NCBI GenBank assembly: GCA_037783545.1
Contig: JBBELK010000001.1
Location: 868,001 to 932,000, forward strand
Direction of reading: 5' to 3'
Length of the DNA: 64,000 nucleotides
Source of the DNA: Henricia sp. BOLD:AAB3569
Taxonomy: Eukaryota; Echinodermata; Asteroidea; Spinulosida; Echinasteridae
The notes beneath the pieces are model-generated. The model made no database searches and was not told the DNA's origin. It saw nothing but the letters and a program-made list of their open reading frames with translations. Each line of letters opens with the position of its first letter. Position 1 is the first letter of the stretch. Below are positions 1-11,911 of this stretch, piece after piece. A program made the position numbers and the translations under genes.

Positions 1-2451
1 ATCGACAAGCTAGAGTCAAGCCCAGAGCATATTCTCGCTCTAATTGCAGTTCTGACTGACTACTACTTCTTAATTGCAACATCGAGAGATCTCACAGACT
101 CGGAGAAGACTCATGCCCGGTGGATCATCAAGCATATCAAAGATAATGGGTCAGACAAAATGCCATGGTTTCGCCTCCTAGAAGGCGTTTCGGGAGAAGT
201 GGACTTGAAGGGGAGTCTGCGGCTATCTAGAAAATCGAGCATCAGGGACGTTCATCTAGCTTCTCTGCTCATCCACCTTGCTGCTGTTGTTCTCAGTCAA
301 GCCTGGCATGCCACTAAACTAAACACTTTTCAGGAACTATTCTGCCCTTCCGAAGACAACAAGCCGATGTTCTGGCCTGGTGCTGTAAAACAGACTCGAT
401 CGAAAGCTGCATTGACTAGGGCGGCCTGGTGCCCATGTGAGAACCATTATGTCCAGGACCTAAAGTATGACAAACATCCGAAATGTCCAACATGCGGTAA
501 AGAAATCTTCTTACCAAACCGTGATGAAAAAGATAAACCTCATCTGTATGAAGATCCAAGTGGCTACTACTATCCACCTGTAATGGAATCATGGAACAAC
601 CTGGAGGGGATGGGGGGCTTATCAGTGGCATCACAGTTGATCATAGACTTCATTGTCCATGGATGTATCTACACTGCATCAGAAATTTGTTCCGAGGGTT
701 TTTTCAGTCAGACAGGGTCTAACGACGATGTTCAGTCCAGGTTAAATGACCTGTGGTCAATTTTGCCAGATGTCCTCCGAGCAAGTGGTAAAGACACGGC
801 AGTGTTGCTTCATTGCATCATTAAAGAAGTGACTCCACTATTGACATCTGTGCAAGAGACGAGTACATCTGTTGAGAAGAGAGATGAGCTGGAGGTACAA
901 ATCCACAGAATAGTTGAGAAAATACTTCCGAATTGCACGTCCTACAGACATCAGTTTCTTACAGATTCATATGCAGCGTCTTGTATACCAAACGAATCAA
1001 TCAGATACCAGCTTCAGGAGTTGGATACTGTTGAAGAAGACACCTGGAAGTGTTTGCCGAGGTCGTCTCGTCAGAAACGTCAACCAGTACTTGAAGACCT
1101 ACGAGCATGCTTCTGTACACATAATGACAATTCAAGGAATTTCCCCTTCCTCCACCTCGTGCTTTCGCGATTTGGTGTCTTGAAGTACGTTGGCCACCTT
1201 CCAGCTTTGCTTGACTGGAATCTTGTCGTGAGCAGCCGCTTAAGTCAACAAAGATGCAAGCGTAAGCAAGGCAACAAACCGATCAGATTCTTAATAGATG
1301 ACGAGCCAGACTTGCAAGAACGTTGGTTGGCATTTAGTGGCTCTTATAATGAGATATGCAATGCATTGAGTGAGATCACAGGTGATAGTGAAAGCAAAAG
1401 TCCAGAGCTCATCACTTACAAATCTCCTCTTAAGGAGTGTCTCATACCTAAAGAAAGTGAGGAAAATACACTGAGGCGGATCATAAAGACACTTCAGTTT
1501 GTCCAGAACTCGTTCTTGATGAAGGCGTTGCAAATTGCGACTACCGGAAAGTGTCCAGCTATCAGCTTTCTTGTCAAGGAGGATCACCTCGCAGCTGTAC
1601 CCACAAAACGTCTCAGCCAAGTGAGAGGAAAAGATATAATTACTCTCCCAAGTGAGGAATGTCTCCATTACCATGACATCGGTACAGAGTACGGCCATGG
1701 AACGGAGATCTTCTACGACTTCACTCGGATTGAAATGGATGTTGCTTTGAATACCGTATTTAACAAAGTCATAATTACAGATGGGGGTAGTTTCGAAGGC
1801 TTTCTGTTCGCTGATGATCTGCACAATTCATCAGCAACCATCCTGAAGGATGTGGCAGACAAGGTCAAACAAGACTATATGCAGAAGGACATTGTGAATC
1901 TTGTCGTTCAAGGTGACAGAAGACGGCGCGGCACTTTCACAAATGACCTGCTTCAGACTGTAGAGGTTCTCATGAGTCTACTCAAGCAAATAGGGGGTGA
2001 CCCAGAGATGACCTTGGCAGAGTTCATTGACAATCGGAGCTCGATTATCAGAATCGAATCCCATGATTTATTTCGTTCCATAAAATTGAAGCACATCGTG
2101 GATCTTTATCAGCAGTTGAAAGTTATGTTGTCAGCTCCGACTATACATACTTTGGGTAAGGACTATAGAGAGAAGCTCCCACAGAAGTCTAAGCAAGAAC
2201 TAGAGAACTGTTGCATAGGCAAACCACCTGAGGTTGTAAGCAAGTTGAGAGACATCCTTAAGATGTTTATCTTCCGCTACCTGAGAACCAGCGGCGAGTT
2301 TCAAGTGGACCCTAAGCAAAAACTCCACCACCTCTTCAAGGAGCTACCAGAAGCAGACAGTGTTCTTCCTCTTCTTCACAAGGACATCCGCCTTTGCCAC
2401 ATCGTATGTATGCTGGAGTTTTTCGACGAGACGATCAAGGTACGCCTATGA
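1..2451 (+). CDS. RNF213-like E3 ubiquitin ligase, C-terminal part (5' partial)
   Basis: The frame is open from base 1, so the 763-codon ATG-initiated frame is only part of a longer exon that enters from outside the window. The protein resembles the C-terminal region of RNF213/mysterin-type giant ATPase-ubiquitin ligases. A zinc-binding cluster near residues 90-117 (from the ATG at 160) reads WCPCENH...KCPTCGKEI, similar in spacing to the RZ-type finger. The segment around GGDPEMTLAEF (residues ~607-617), followed by LKHIVDLYQQL, is typical of the family's end. RNF213 proteins ubiquitinate proteins and lipid-associated targets in the cytosol; that is family knowledge. The AAA and RING parts would lie upstream and are not seen. 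Read straight through, the frame ends at a TGA at 2449-2451. A consensus donor AAG|GTACGC at 2439/2440 suggests the exon really ends at 2439 and is spliced onward. RNF213-like genes are often multicopy in marine invertebrates, so orthology is not claimed. Confidence 0.75.
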   Translation: MDKLESSPEHILALIAVLTDYYFLIATSRDLTDSEKTHARWIIKHIKDNGSDKMPWFRLLEGVSGEVDLKGSLRLSRKSSIRDVHLASLLIHLAAVVLSQAWHATKLNTFQELFCPSEDNKPMFWPGAVKQTRSKAALTRAAWCPCENHYVQDLKYDKHPKCPTCGKEIFLPNRDEKDKPHLYEDPSGYYYPPVMESWNNLEGMGGLSVASQLIIDFIVHGCIYTASEICSEGFFSQTGSNDDVQSRLNDLWSILPDVLRASGKDTAVLLHCIIKEVTPLLTSVQETSTSVEKRDELEVQIHRIVEKILPNCTSYRHQFLTDSYAASCIPNESIRYQLQELDTVEEDTWKCLPRSSRQKRQPVLEDLRACFCTHNDNSRNFPFLHLVLSRFGVLKYVGHLPALLDWNLVVSSRLSQQRCKRKQGNKPIRFLIDDEPDLQERWLAFSGSYNEICNALSEITGDSESKSPELITYKSPLKECLIPKESEENTLRRIIKTLQFVQNSFLMKALQIATTGKCPAISFLVKEDHLAAVPTKRLSQVRGKDIITLPSEECLHYHDIGTEYGHGTEIFYDFTRIEMDVALNTVFNKVIITDGGSFEGFLFADDLHNSSATILKDVADKVKQDYMQKDIVNLVVQGDRRRRGTFTNDLLQTVEVLMSLLKQIGGDPEMTLAEFIDNRSSIIRIESHDLFRSIKLKHIVDLYQQLKVMLSAPTIHTLGKDYREKLPQKSKQELENCCIGKPPEVVSKLRDILKMFIFRYLRTSGEFQVDPKQKLHHLFKELPEADSVLPLLHKDIRLCHIVCMLEFFDETIKVRL

Positions 2452-2566
2452 AAATCAAATAATTTAATGGTTGTGAATCTTTGTGATTAAATCAAATTGA
2501 CTTGGTTGTCGTGGCAATATCTGTATTTGTAGCAATTAAGCACTATTGTTTGGTTTATCCTTAAAG

Positions 2567-2641
2567 ATACAAGAGGAAAGAGCTCATCGGAAGGGAAACC
2601 GCGAACCATACAAGAAGGCGCATGCACATACTTCATATTAA
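2567..2641 (+). CDS. Probable terminal coding exon of the RNF213-like gene
   Basis: After the donor at 2440, a pyrimidine-rich tract ending in AG at 2565-2566 would open an exon in the same phase. It adds 24 residues, starting IQEERAHRKGNREPY, before a TAA at 2639-2641. The intron would be 127 bp. The short basic tail is plausible for the family but cannot be proven without transcripts. The alternative is the read-through stop at 2451. Confidence 0.5.
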   Translation: MQEERAHRKGNREPYKKAHAHTSY

Positions 2642-2726
2642 TGAAAAAGTCTGGTAAGCTTAACTAATTAATATGATTTCGTTGATTTTCTTTTTGTTAA
2701 CGATCCCTCTATCTAACAAGCTGGGG

Positions 2727-3045
2727 AACAAGCGACAGAAATCTTGTCGCCTCTCTGGACCAATCAGGACGCTTGGCAGTGCATTGCAGGCATTCAAATG
2801 TAACGCCAGCAGATTGTAAAGAATGTGCATGCAGTGTGATACATGTACTTGGTAATGCTGGCCGTGTCCGTGTCGGCGATTGGCTGCTATTTGGGAATCC
2901 GTTCCATTCACGTTGGTCAGCATGCATCACTGTTATTAATTTGAAAAACTGTGGTCAGGAGTAAATAAGATCGTCGCCGGAAATTTTGGTAGGAATGGGA
3001 CAGTCATGAGGAACAGAACCCAATACAATTTCTGGAACGTATATG
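2727..3045. repeat. Interspersed repeat, about 320 bp, second copy at 51717-52045
   Basis: Begins ACAAGCGACAGAAATCTTGT and ends near CCCAATACAATTTCTGGAA. The same sequence with substitutions and small indels recurs at 51717-52045 in the same orientation. It contains two sequences resembling inverted CCAAT boxes, GACCAATCAGGA and CGATTGGCTGC. No coding frame is convincing. It is probably a non-autonomous element. Confidence 0.7.
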
Positions 3046-3049
3046 CCCC

Positions 3050-3262
3050 CAATTGATCACGTTTAAATGACGTCACTTCCTACAAATTGCCGTATGCATC
3101 ATGATTTTGAGCGTATGTTTTTGTGACGCGCATCGGTTGCGCCGTATTTCGAACAGATTTCGAGCAACATGCGCGCGTGTTTAGAACATGTTCTAGCGTG
3201 TGCGTGCATGCGCGTACTTCATGGAGTTAACACGCAGTAGCATTTTTTCCTACGAAGATGGC
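3050..3262. repeat. Interspersed repeat, diverged copy at about 26062-26262
   Basis: The stretch from TGACGTCACTTCCTACAAAT to ATTTTTTCCTACGAAGATG aligns by eye, with many substitutions, to 26062-26262 inside an intron of the LRP-type gene. Nothing coding is seen. Confidence 0.5.
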
Positions 3263-3588
3263 GTCTGTAAACGTGATCAATCTACCAAATAGTCGGGTGC
3301 CGTCCTAATAGGCCGTATTCCTGAACGCGGAGGGCGCTGTCAAGTGGTTCGCGCCTGGTCCGCGCTCATCGTGCGTTATGTTCGAACACAAAACGCGCTA
3401 CGCGCACACGCCTTCCAAACGTTTATTTTGAATGGAAATCTGTGCGCGCGACACAGGTCTGCGCGCTCCGCGTTCGCGACTTTTCCCCACGTACGTATGC
3501 ACGTACCCCCACTTTTCTACTGTCGTCTATGGACATTTTCCCCCAAATCACCTTGTTCGGGCGCCCTCACGCGTTCAGGAATACGGTC
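3263..3588. other. CpG-rich intergenic stretch, no gene seen
   Basis: GC- and CpG-rich sequence between two repeats. Open frames on both strands overlap each other and resemble no known protein. It could be regulatory, but no promoter element was identified. Confidence 0.4.
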
Positions 3589-4537
3589 TATAGACCGATC
3601 CAGTAAGCTCCGCCCATTTAGAAATTGCCTAGCAACATGAAACACATGTGAGGCACGTGGGCGGTAGAGTCGCGTGGCCGTGCCGTGCGTCAGCGTCCGC
3701 GCCCTGGTCAGCGCGTATTGAAACGCGCACACGCACACAGAAACTGCACGCTCGAAATGTGCACTTAAGTATCCGGTCGTGTGCGTGCACGTACAACACG
3801 CCTGCAATACGCGTAACGCGCGCGGTCGAACAAAAACATCTCGACACACATCTAGGGGCGTGTTTGTTTCGGACGGATCTAGATTCAGATCGGCGCGTAT
3901 CCAAGGTGAACTCGTTCACTTCGCGCACATCCTGATCGAGATCTGTGATCTGTGGAATCCTTCTCGAGAGATGGTTCAGCGCTAGATCCAAAATGGCGAC
4001 GTAAACATCGTGGAGATTTTGTGTGAGTAAAACCGTGTCGTTTCAGTTTTCAGAGGCAACACACGATACAAACAAATTTAGAATGCTTGTTTATTTACGA
4101 CGAATGTCGTGGGAGAAATTTGGAACAGAAATTTGGTAAATAAGGGTGTGTTTGTTTCATGACAGATCCGAATCCAGATCCCGATCTGTTTTACCGCGCA
4201 GAAACAAACGAAACCGCTCTCAACTCGGATCTCAAATCACGTGAATTGCAATTTATTTACCAAATTTGTCAAATTTCTGTAACACAAAAACAAAACCACA
4301 TTTATGAAGGGATTAAAAGTAGGTTAGGATAGTCTTATTCAATCCGTTTGAATCCGGCTAGGGTCCTCTGCGCTGATAAAAATGATGTTTATGGTGTTTT
4401 TGCGTCACTCGTGCTGCATTTGCCGTAATTTTGAGGACTCAGGTAACCAAAATGGAGATCCACTTTTTGGTTACCTGAACCTGAGGCTGTGATTGGTCAA
4501 TTCCAAAATGGGCGGAGCTTACTGGATCGGTCTATTA
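3589..4537. mobile_element. Inverted-repeat element (MITE/fold-back), about 950 bp
   Basis: The ends are inverted copies of one sequence: TAGACCGATCCAGTAAGCTC at the left and its reverse complement, followed by TA, at the right, extending through CCGCCCAT. TA at both ends suggests a Tc1/mariner-type target. The interior contains a hairpin at 4441-4478 (CAGGTAACCAAAA with its complement) and no transposase. Confidence 0.65.
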
Positions 4538-4603
4538 CAGCCGCGGCAACGTTATTTGAATAGGGACTGGCAGTCTATATGTTCTTTATGTCTGTGACTC
4601 AGA

Positions 4604-4980
4604 ACGACGATAAAGTAGTCGATACTGAAATACTGAAATACAGAAAAAGTGCGTGGTGCATTATTTTTCTTATCTAAACAGTAACTGCAAAGTATCGTAT
4701 TTTACGCTGGAATACAACACAACATCGCCACAAAAAAAAGGCAGTTTATACTGAGAGCATGCTGAGAGAAACTTGATGGAAGGAAGTGTTCACCATGACT
4801 GAATAAGCAGTTCCTGTATTAGAAGAACCATGGTAGAAGAACTGAACACGATTTGTGAATTCTTTTTAAAACGAATAAGCATAGGCCTAGGCCTAAAGGT
4901 ATTTTTTTGTAACTTTCCGAGTTGGTCAACAGTCGACATAGCCAAGACCATAACCATGATAACGTTACTTGTCATGCTCG
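4604..4980. repeat. Interspersed repeat, copy at 16962-17262
   Basis: Shared landmarks with 16962-17262, same orientation, are AAGTAGTCGATACTGAAATA, TTTTACGCTGGAAT and TTGTAACTTTCCGAGTTGGT. Small indels separate the copies. No protein is recognisable. Confidence 0.65.
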
Positions 4981-5102
4981 TTCATCATGTCATGTCATTA
5001 CTTACTTTTAGAAGGCTAAAAGTTATTTTCTGATGTTTACATTGGGACATATGAATCACTTTTAGCCCCTTACCTTTTGAACCCCATTCGCCGTGTTGAT
5101 TT

Positions 5103-6975
5103 TTCGAGCACGACAAAGATGGCTGCCTTTCTCCAAAGTGAAATTAATTTATTTTATTTTCAGATTTGTTTGTCTTTTGTAATTTTCGCATTACCATTGT
5201 AAAGTGGGGGCTATAGAGCCGCCACTGATATTGATTGTTTAGTTTAATTACCAATTGCCGTGCCTTACATTAATTGATGCATGTACTATAAGCCAAATTG
5301 TTTCTTGGCCCTAAACTTGACGGTTCTTGTGACATGTACTTGGATAATGTAATTCTTAAGTATAATTCGTTTAAATTGTAATGTTTAAAGCTATATATTA
5401 AACGCGTGTTTAATATAGGCCTACACGTGGTTAAATACTGTTTAGAGAGAGTATAATGTGGAGAGCCGCTGTCTTCTATGGTGTTGCTATGTATAGCATT
5501 AATGACGATGTTGCTATCAGCGGTATTAAATGCCATATGCTATATGACGATCTATTTTTGAGCGATTCTGGGAATAAAAAGGACATAAAAAAATCTGAAG
5601 ACGTTTCAGCTCCGTAAAATGTACCACGTTTTAAATTTCAGAGTCATTTACCAAAATGGATTTTCCCAACTTTTCAGCTTTTCTGCTATAGCATGCAGAA
5701 AAGCGGGTTTTACATTGGCGGTTCAAAACTGTATATATAACAAGTTGATGGCCACATCGATCTTGAAGAGTTATACCATAAATTTATGGATAAACCAGCG
5801 GTATGTACATTTCAGAAGACTAACCATAACATTTTAATACACACACTTGGTGTATATAAGAGTTAAGTATTTTCGGTCCGGTTTAATTTACAGTGCATGC
5901 TTATTTTAGCAGACTGTCGGACAGCTGAAGTATCTTAACCAAATATTCAGTATCATGCTTTAATATTTTGTTGGATTGGACCAGCTATGCTGACAGTACT
6001 ACACAGATGTATATAACGTATAAATACGAATTATAACTGGGAAATTTTCTCATATCCGGATACCACCAATTGTTCTTATTTGGTCATTAAATCCGTCTCT
6101 AGGGCAAATTTGATGTTAGAAACAAAATTATCTGGAAAGAAAAATTCAACCTTCCACTTGGCAAAAACGTTTCCGGAACTGTTCCATAAGTTTTGTACAG
6201 AAGGTTTCAAGCAGTATCCATGCAGGTAAATTTTTTACTGCCTTGCAACAGACTACATTTACTGCGAAGCTGCATGCAGAATAGGGTTTTATATGTAACA
6301 CCAAAACTAAATATATAATTTTCATCAGAAGATTTCCTGGAGGGTTTTCCTCTCACTTATAAAACTGCATCTCCTTCTTTGTCATCTTGTTTGTTCTGTG
6401 TTTTGACTGACAGGGCTCCAAAATATCTTAAAGATCTTTTTTAATTGACAAGTTGTATACTCCTTGTTATAATACTCGTTCAAATCATTTATCTTTTGTC
6501 ATTCCACATCATCGCAGTTGTGGACAACATTCCTTTATAGTTATTGGGCAAGGTTGTGGAATAAACTTCCCATAATGTTACGTAACACTAATTTATCATT
6601 AGACAATTTTAAGAAGGTTGTACAAATGCATTATTTTGACGAGTTCAGGAGAATGCAATGTTTGTTGTCGGATGACAACATTGTTGTCTTTTAATGGTAT
6701 AAGTATGTCACTTAAAAAAATTATGTGAAGTAATGTCTATGTATAGCTTATCTTAGTTTGTGTTCATCCCTTGAACATTTTGCATCATGTCTTTTAAAGC
6801 TACATATTTCGTTTTTTAAGTTCGTTTAACGAAACTGTATGTGACCAGGTGTGGCAACTTTGTATATCTGTTTTTAATGTGACCATTTGTATTTTAATAT
6901 ATAAAATCGAAATTAGGTAGAGGACCACAATAGAAATAAGCTGTTTTTAGCTTTTTTGGTGAGTCATCCTCGACA
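5103..6975. repeat. Tandem duplication, unit A (1.87 kb)
   Basis: Runs from TTCGAGCACGACAAAGATGG to CATCCTCGACAG and is followed directly by unit B. It lacks about 270 bp that unit B has at 7077-7346. Because fragments of that segment recur at 9840-10420, a deletion in unit A is more likely than an insertion in B. It carries a decayed RT tail at about 6340-6690. Confidence 0.8.
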
Positions 6976-6976
6976 G

Positions 6977-9124
6977 TTTCGAGCACGACAAAGATGGCTG
7001 CCTTTCTCCAAAGTGAAATTAATAAATTTTATTTTCAGATTTGTTTGTCTTTTGTAATTTTCGCATTACCATTGTAACCTATGAAAAGTATATGCGCGCA
7101 ATGAGATACCCAGACGTCTTACATGTACATAAGAAAGTGTTGTAATGCATTTGAATTTCCAAGCTCTGAAATCACTGTTGTATGCAGTGCATTTTTCAAT
7201 TGAAATGACTATTTTTGCACTTGTTTTAACCTACAAAACTGTGAAATTATTGTAAAGGCTGTTAATTTTATCTCCAAATATATGTAGTCCGGAGATATTA
7301 TTGACAGTGACACACTGGGTTTCATTGTATTCCTGTATTTTAAAGGGGCTATAGAGCCGCCACTGATATTGATTGTTTAGTTTAATTACCAATTGCCGTG
7401 CTTTACATTAATTGATGCATGTACTATAAGCCAAATTGTTTCTTGGCCTTAAACTTGACGGTTCTTGTGACATGTACTTGGATAATGTAATTCTTAAGTA
7501 GAATTCGTTTAAATTTTAATGTTTAAAGCTAGATGTTGAATATACAAACGCGTGTTTAATATAGGCCTACACGTGGTTAAATACTGTTTAGAGAGAGTAT
7601 AATGTGGAGAGCCGCTGTCTTCTATGGTGTTGCTATGTATAGCATTAATGACGATGTTGCTATCAGCGGTATTAAATGCCATATGCTATATGACGATCTA
7701 TTTTTGAGCGATTCTGGGAATAAAAAGGACATAAAAAAATCTGAAGACGTTTCAGCTCCGTAAAATGTACCACGTTTTCAATTTCAGAGTCATTTACCAA
7801 AATGGATTTTCCCAACTTTTTCAGCTTTTCTGCTATAGCATGCAGAAAAGCGGGTTTTACATTGGCGGTTCAAAACTGTATATTATAACAAGTTGATGGC
7901 CACATCGATCTTGAAGAGTTATACCATAAATGTATGGATAAACCAGCTGTATGTACATTTCAGAAGACTAACCTTAACATTTTAATACACACACTTGGTG
8001 TATATATAAGGGTTAAGTATTTTCGGTCTGGTTTAATTTACAGTGCATGCAGACTGTCGGACAGTGCCATGCACAAATAACTAAAGTATCTTAACCAAAT
8101 TTTCAGTATTTAATGCTTCAATATTTTGTTGGATTGGATCAGCTATGCTGGCAGTACTACACAGATGTATATATAACGTATAAATACGAATTATAACTAG
8201 GAAGATTTTCTCATATCCGGATACCACCGATTTTTCTTATTTGGTCATTAAATCCGTCTCTAGGGCAAATTTGATGTTAGAAACAAAATTATCTGCAGGG
8301 AAAGAAAAATTCAACCTTCCACTTGGCAAAAACGTTTTCGGAATTGTTCCATAAGGGTTTTGTACAGAAGGTTTCAAGCAGTATCCATGCAGGGAATTGT
8401 TTCCTGCCCTGCAACAGACTACATTTACTGCGAAGCTGCATGCAGAATATGGTTTTATATGTAACACCAAAACTAAATATATAATTTTAATCAAAAGATT
8501 TCCGGGAGGGTTTTCCTCTCACTTATATAAAACTGCATCTCCTTCTTTGTCATCTTGTTTGTTCTGTGTTTTGACTGACAGGGCTCCAAAATATCTTAAA
8601 GATCTTTTTCAATTGACAAGTAGTACTCATTTTTATAATACTCGTTCAAATCATTTATCTTTTGTCATTCCACATCATCGCAGTTGTGGACAACATTCCT
8701 TTAGAGTTATTGGGACAAGGTTGTGGAATAAACTTCCCATAATGTTACGTAACACTAATTTATCATTAGACAGTTTTAAGAAGGTTGTCCAAATGCATTC
8801 CTTTGACGAGTTTAGGAGAATGCAATGTTTTTGGTCGGATGACAACATTGTTATAATAATGGTACTATAAGTATGTCAAGTAATGTCTATAGCTTATCTT
8901 AGTTTGTGTTCATCCCTTGAACATTTCGCATCATGTCTTTTAAAGCTACATATTTCGTTTATTAAGTTCGTTTAACGAAACTGTATATGACCAAAACTGT
9001 GGCAACTTTGTATATCTGTTTTTAATGTGACCATTTGTATTTTAACATATCAAAATCGAAATTAGGTAGAGGACCACAATGGAAATAAGCTGTTTTTAGC
9101 TTTTTTTGTGTGTCATCCTCGACA
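6977..9124. repeat. Tandem duplication, unit B (2.15 kb)
   Basis: Direct repeat of 5103-6975 with the same start and end motifs. The two units differ by point changes and short indels, and B is the longer. It contains the better preserved RT C-terminal remnant at 8525-8870. Confidence 0.8.
8525..8870 (+). pseudogene. Non-LTR retrotransposon RT, C-terminal tail remnant
   Basis: Within a 157-codon open frame (8397-8870), the part APKYLKDLFQLTSS, HFYNTRSNHLSF, RLWNKLPIMLR and SFKKVVQM has the layout of the ORF2 C-terminus in Jockey/CR1-type LINEs (AP.YL..L, Y.TRS, LWN.LP, FK). The polymerase core is absent, so this is a 3' fragment. Unit A of the tandem duplication has the same fragment at about 6340-6690, frameshifted. 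The frame is probably open by chance of youth rather than selection. Confidence 0.65.
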
Positions 9125-9132
9125 GATAAAAA

Positions 9133-9174
9133 AAAACAAATACAAGTATCCGAGAGGATACTTGTATTTGTTTT
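9133..9174. repeat. Perfect 19-bp hairpin with GAGA loop
   Basis: Left stem 9133-9151 (AAAACAAATACAAGTATCC), loop GAGA, right stem 9156-9174 exactly complementary. It lies just after the end of tandem unit B and could be a structured element end. Confidence 0.85.
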
Positions 9175-9839
9175 GTTTATGTGTTCAATTTAATTGATTG
9201 TACTGTATGTATGTTTTTTTGTAAATAATATCCGAGATTGTCAAAACAAACAAACAAACAATCTTGAGTTGATAAAACATGAAAAGCGATTTCAAAGTTG
9301 TATCGTGTGCCGAAGATAAGCACTTGCTCTTTCACAATAAGTTTTATAAAACCATAAACACGCGACTTAACAAGCATGACAAATAGATGCACGACATGTT
9401 GATGGCATAAAGGGTTTTAGTTGCCGAAGATGCCATAAAATTAATAACAAAAATTGAATAGTAATGACAGTCGTAGACTAATTTCCATTTAAACACGACT
9501 CGTAAAAAAGCGGGTTTTATGAAATGGAAGTTAAGATATTGATTTCCTGATGGTTTTCAGGATGCACGAAATGTGAAAAGGCGATTATGTACAAATGAGA
9601 AGTGAATTGCTGCAAACAGAAGAACTTAAAGCAATTTAATTTTCATAAATGCATCCGCACTTTTCGACCATTCCAATTTTACCTAGACATTTTCCAACTA
9701 TTGTAAGCAATTTTCTTTCACTTTCGATATTTCGATTTTTGGGCTTTTTCGCTAGGGCAAAAAAGCCTCTTTTTTTTGCCGTACGTAAGAAATTGTTGTA
9801 CATAAGAAATTGTTGTACAGTATTGCATTTTAATTTCCA

Positions 9840-10935
9840 TTTTAATTTACTCTGAAATCATTGTTGCACGCAGTGCATTTTTAAACAGAAATGATTATTC
9901 TTGTAATTCGTTTTAACCTACAAAACTGTGAAATTATTGTAATGCGTTTTAATCTCCAAATATGCAGTCCGGAGATATCATTGAAAGTGACACACTGGGT
10001 TTCATTGTATTCCTGTATTTTAATGGGGCTATAGCAGCCACTGATATTGATTGTTCAGTTTATTTACTATAATTGCCACAAAATCACGACTCAGTAAAGA
10101 CTGTTACAAAAATGGTGACAACGCAAGTTTAAGCACTCCAGTTTTAACACAGTTGTATGTAAACTTTTGACTACAACTGTATCCAGGCGTCTTACATGTA
10201 CAATCATAATAAATTGTTGTAATGCATTTTAATTTCCAAACTCTGAAATCACTGTTGCACGCAGTGCATTTTTAAACTGAAATTATGATTCTTGTAATTC
10301 GTTTTAACCTACAAAACTGTAAAATTATTGTAATGCGTTTTAATCTCCAACTATATAGTCCGGAGATATTATTCACATGCAGTGACACCCTAGGTTTCAT
10401 TGTATTCCTGTATTTTATTGGGGCTAGAGCCGCCACTGATATTGATTGTTAATCAGTTTAATTACTATAATTGCCGTGCCTTACATTAATTGATGCGTGT
10501 ACTATAAGCCAAATTGTTTCTTGGCCTTAAACCTGTACTTGGATAATGTAATTTTCAAGTATAATTCGTTTAAATTTTAATGTTTAAAGCTATATATACA
10601 AACGCATGTTTAATTGGTTAAATACTGTTTAGAGGGAGTATAATGTGGAGAGACGCTGTCTTCTATAGTGTTGCTATACGTACAGTAATGTTGAAGTCAG
10701 AAGTTTACATACATGTACATGTACAACACTACCATCATCACCTAAAATGGTAAACAGGACTACCCGAACCATTGCAAGGTGTGCAAGCTATGCTCTAAGT
10801 ACTGCAAGCACGTGAAGAATTCCACAAAATCACGAGCTATTTTTAAGCGATTCTGGGAATATGATTACAAATAAAAAGGACATCAAAAAACCTGAAGACG
10901 TTTCAGCTCCGTAAAATGTACCACGTTTTAAAGTC
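9840..10935. repeat. Diverged partial copies of the 5103-9124 repeat
   Basis: Pieces of the tandem unit recur here in order but with gaps: the CACACTGGGTTTCATTGTAT segment near 9990, GCCACTGATATTGATTGTT near 10034 and 10431, and AGCGATTCTGGGAAT near 10846. The region looks like an older, fragmented copy of the same repeat. Confidence 0.6.
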
Positions 10936-11711
10936 ATGAATGCTCCAATATACCCTTTGTATAATGTTTAAAGACATATTACATGACTGGAAAACGTTTA
11001 AGACACGAACGATAGCATTTAGTGAAGAATATTGTTGATAAACTGCTTTGTAGAAATCTCAGGCACAATAAGTAAAACCATCAAGTTCGATGCATAGTGC
11101 ACGTATGAATGGTAAAAATAATTGGCTGCCGACAAATTAGAGAGCACCTTAAGCTGTCGTACAATTTCTCCCACAATATATATTTTAAACATTATGATGG
11201 TGTTTGTTACCATTGCTATCAATGACACTTTTATAGACATTTTAGTTTTTCTTGTCAACTCATGAAGTAAAATCTTGGGTCACTGCAAATGACGCATTGG
11301 GCGTATAATTATTTTCGGTCCTTTCTGTTGCATCATGCTTTTGATAATTATGTACTCTGCGTTTATACACGAATGAAATAGGGCAAAATTACTTATTATT
11401 ATGGTCAATTCTTAGAGGCATCAAGCTACTGCCTTAAGTGCACAAAAGTTTTGGTTTTTCTATGGATGCGATCTGCGCTGTGGGCCGGCGACGCCCTCAG
11501 ATTTTACAGTTGGGCAAGCCTTAATAATTCAACAGGTTTTACACTTGTCGGTCTTTCAAAGAAGAGACAAGATTATTTCATTAGAAAGGTAATTTTTATG
11601 CACAAAAAAGTGAAATAATGAGCTTCGACGAGCACAAATCTGGCAGGATCAGAAGTGCGCCATACAGCGTTGGATTGGATAAATGACGTCACGTAATTGT
11701 ATGTTTACTCA
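10936..11711. other. Intergenic, nothing recognised
   Basis: AT-rich sequence. The only frame over 70 codons (minus strand, 11019-11258) resembles no family and lacks a gene context. Confidence 0.4.
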
Positions 11712-11713
11712 TA

Positions 11714-11876
11714 GACTGCCGAAGTGAATACGTCATCTTTTGCTGGTTGCCTAGGCATTTGGCTCTAAACTAAAATTCACTGAACCGTGTCCCTGTGCTT
11801 TGCAATGGTACTTTTTTTCGACGGCCATGTTAGTTTAGAGCCAATTACCATGGCAACACGTCACACTTCGGCTGTC
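11714..11876. mobile_element. TA-flanked MITE, 163 bp (family 1)
   Basis: TA on each side (11712-11713 and 11877-11878). Terminal inverted repeats are GACTGCCGAAGTG and CACTTCGGCTGTC, and the arms continue through TCTAAACTA / TAGTTTAGA. A related copy sits at 16311-16475. TA duplication points to Tc1/mariner mobilisation. Confidence 0.8.
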
Positions 11877-11911
11877 TATTTAGTCCTAATGCAAGACCGA
11901 ATTTACCTATA

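Noticed and set aside
1291-1824. 177-codon minus-strand frame
   Set aside because: Antisense to the RNF213-like coding exon, whose sense frame is longer and family-like.
3344-3991. Several overlapping frames of 95-120 codons on both strands
   Set aside because: They arise from stop-poor CpG-rich DNA and contradict each other; no family resemblance.
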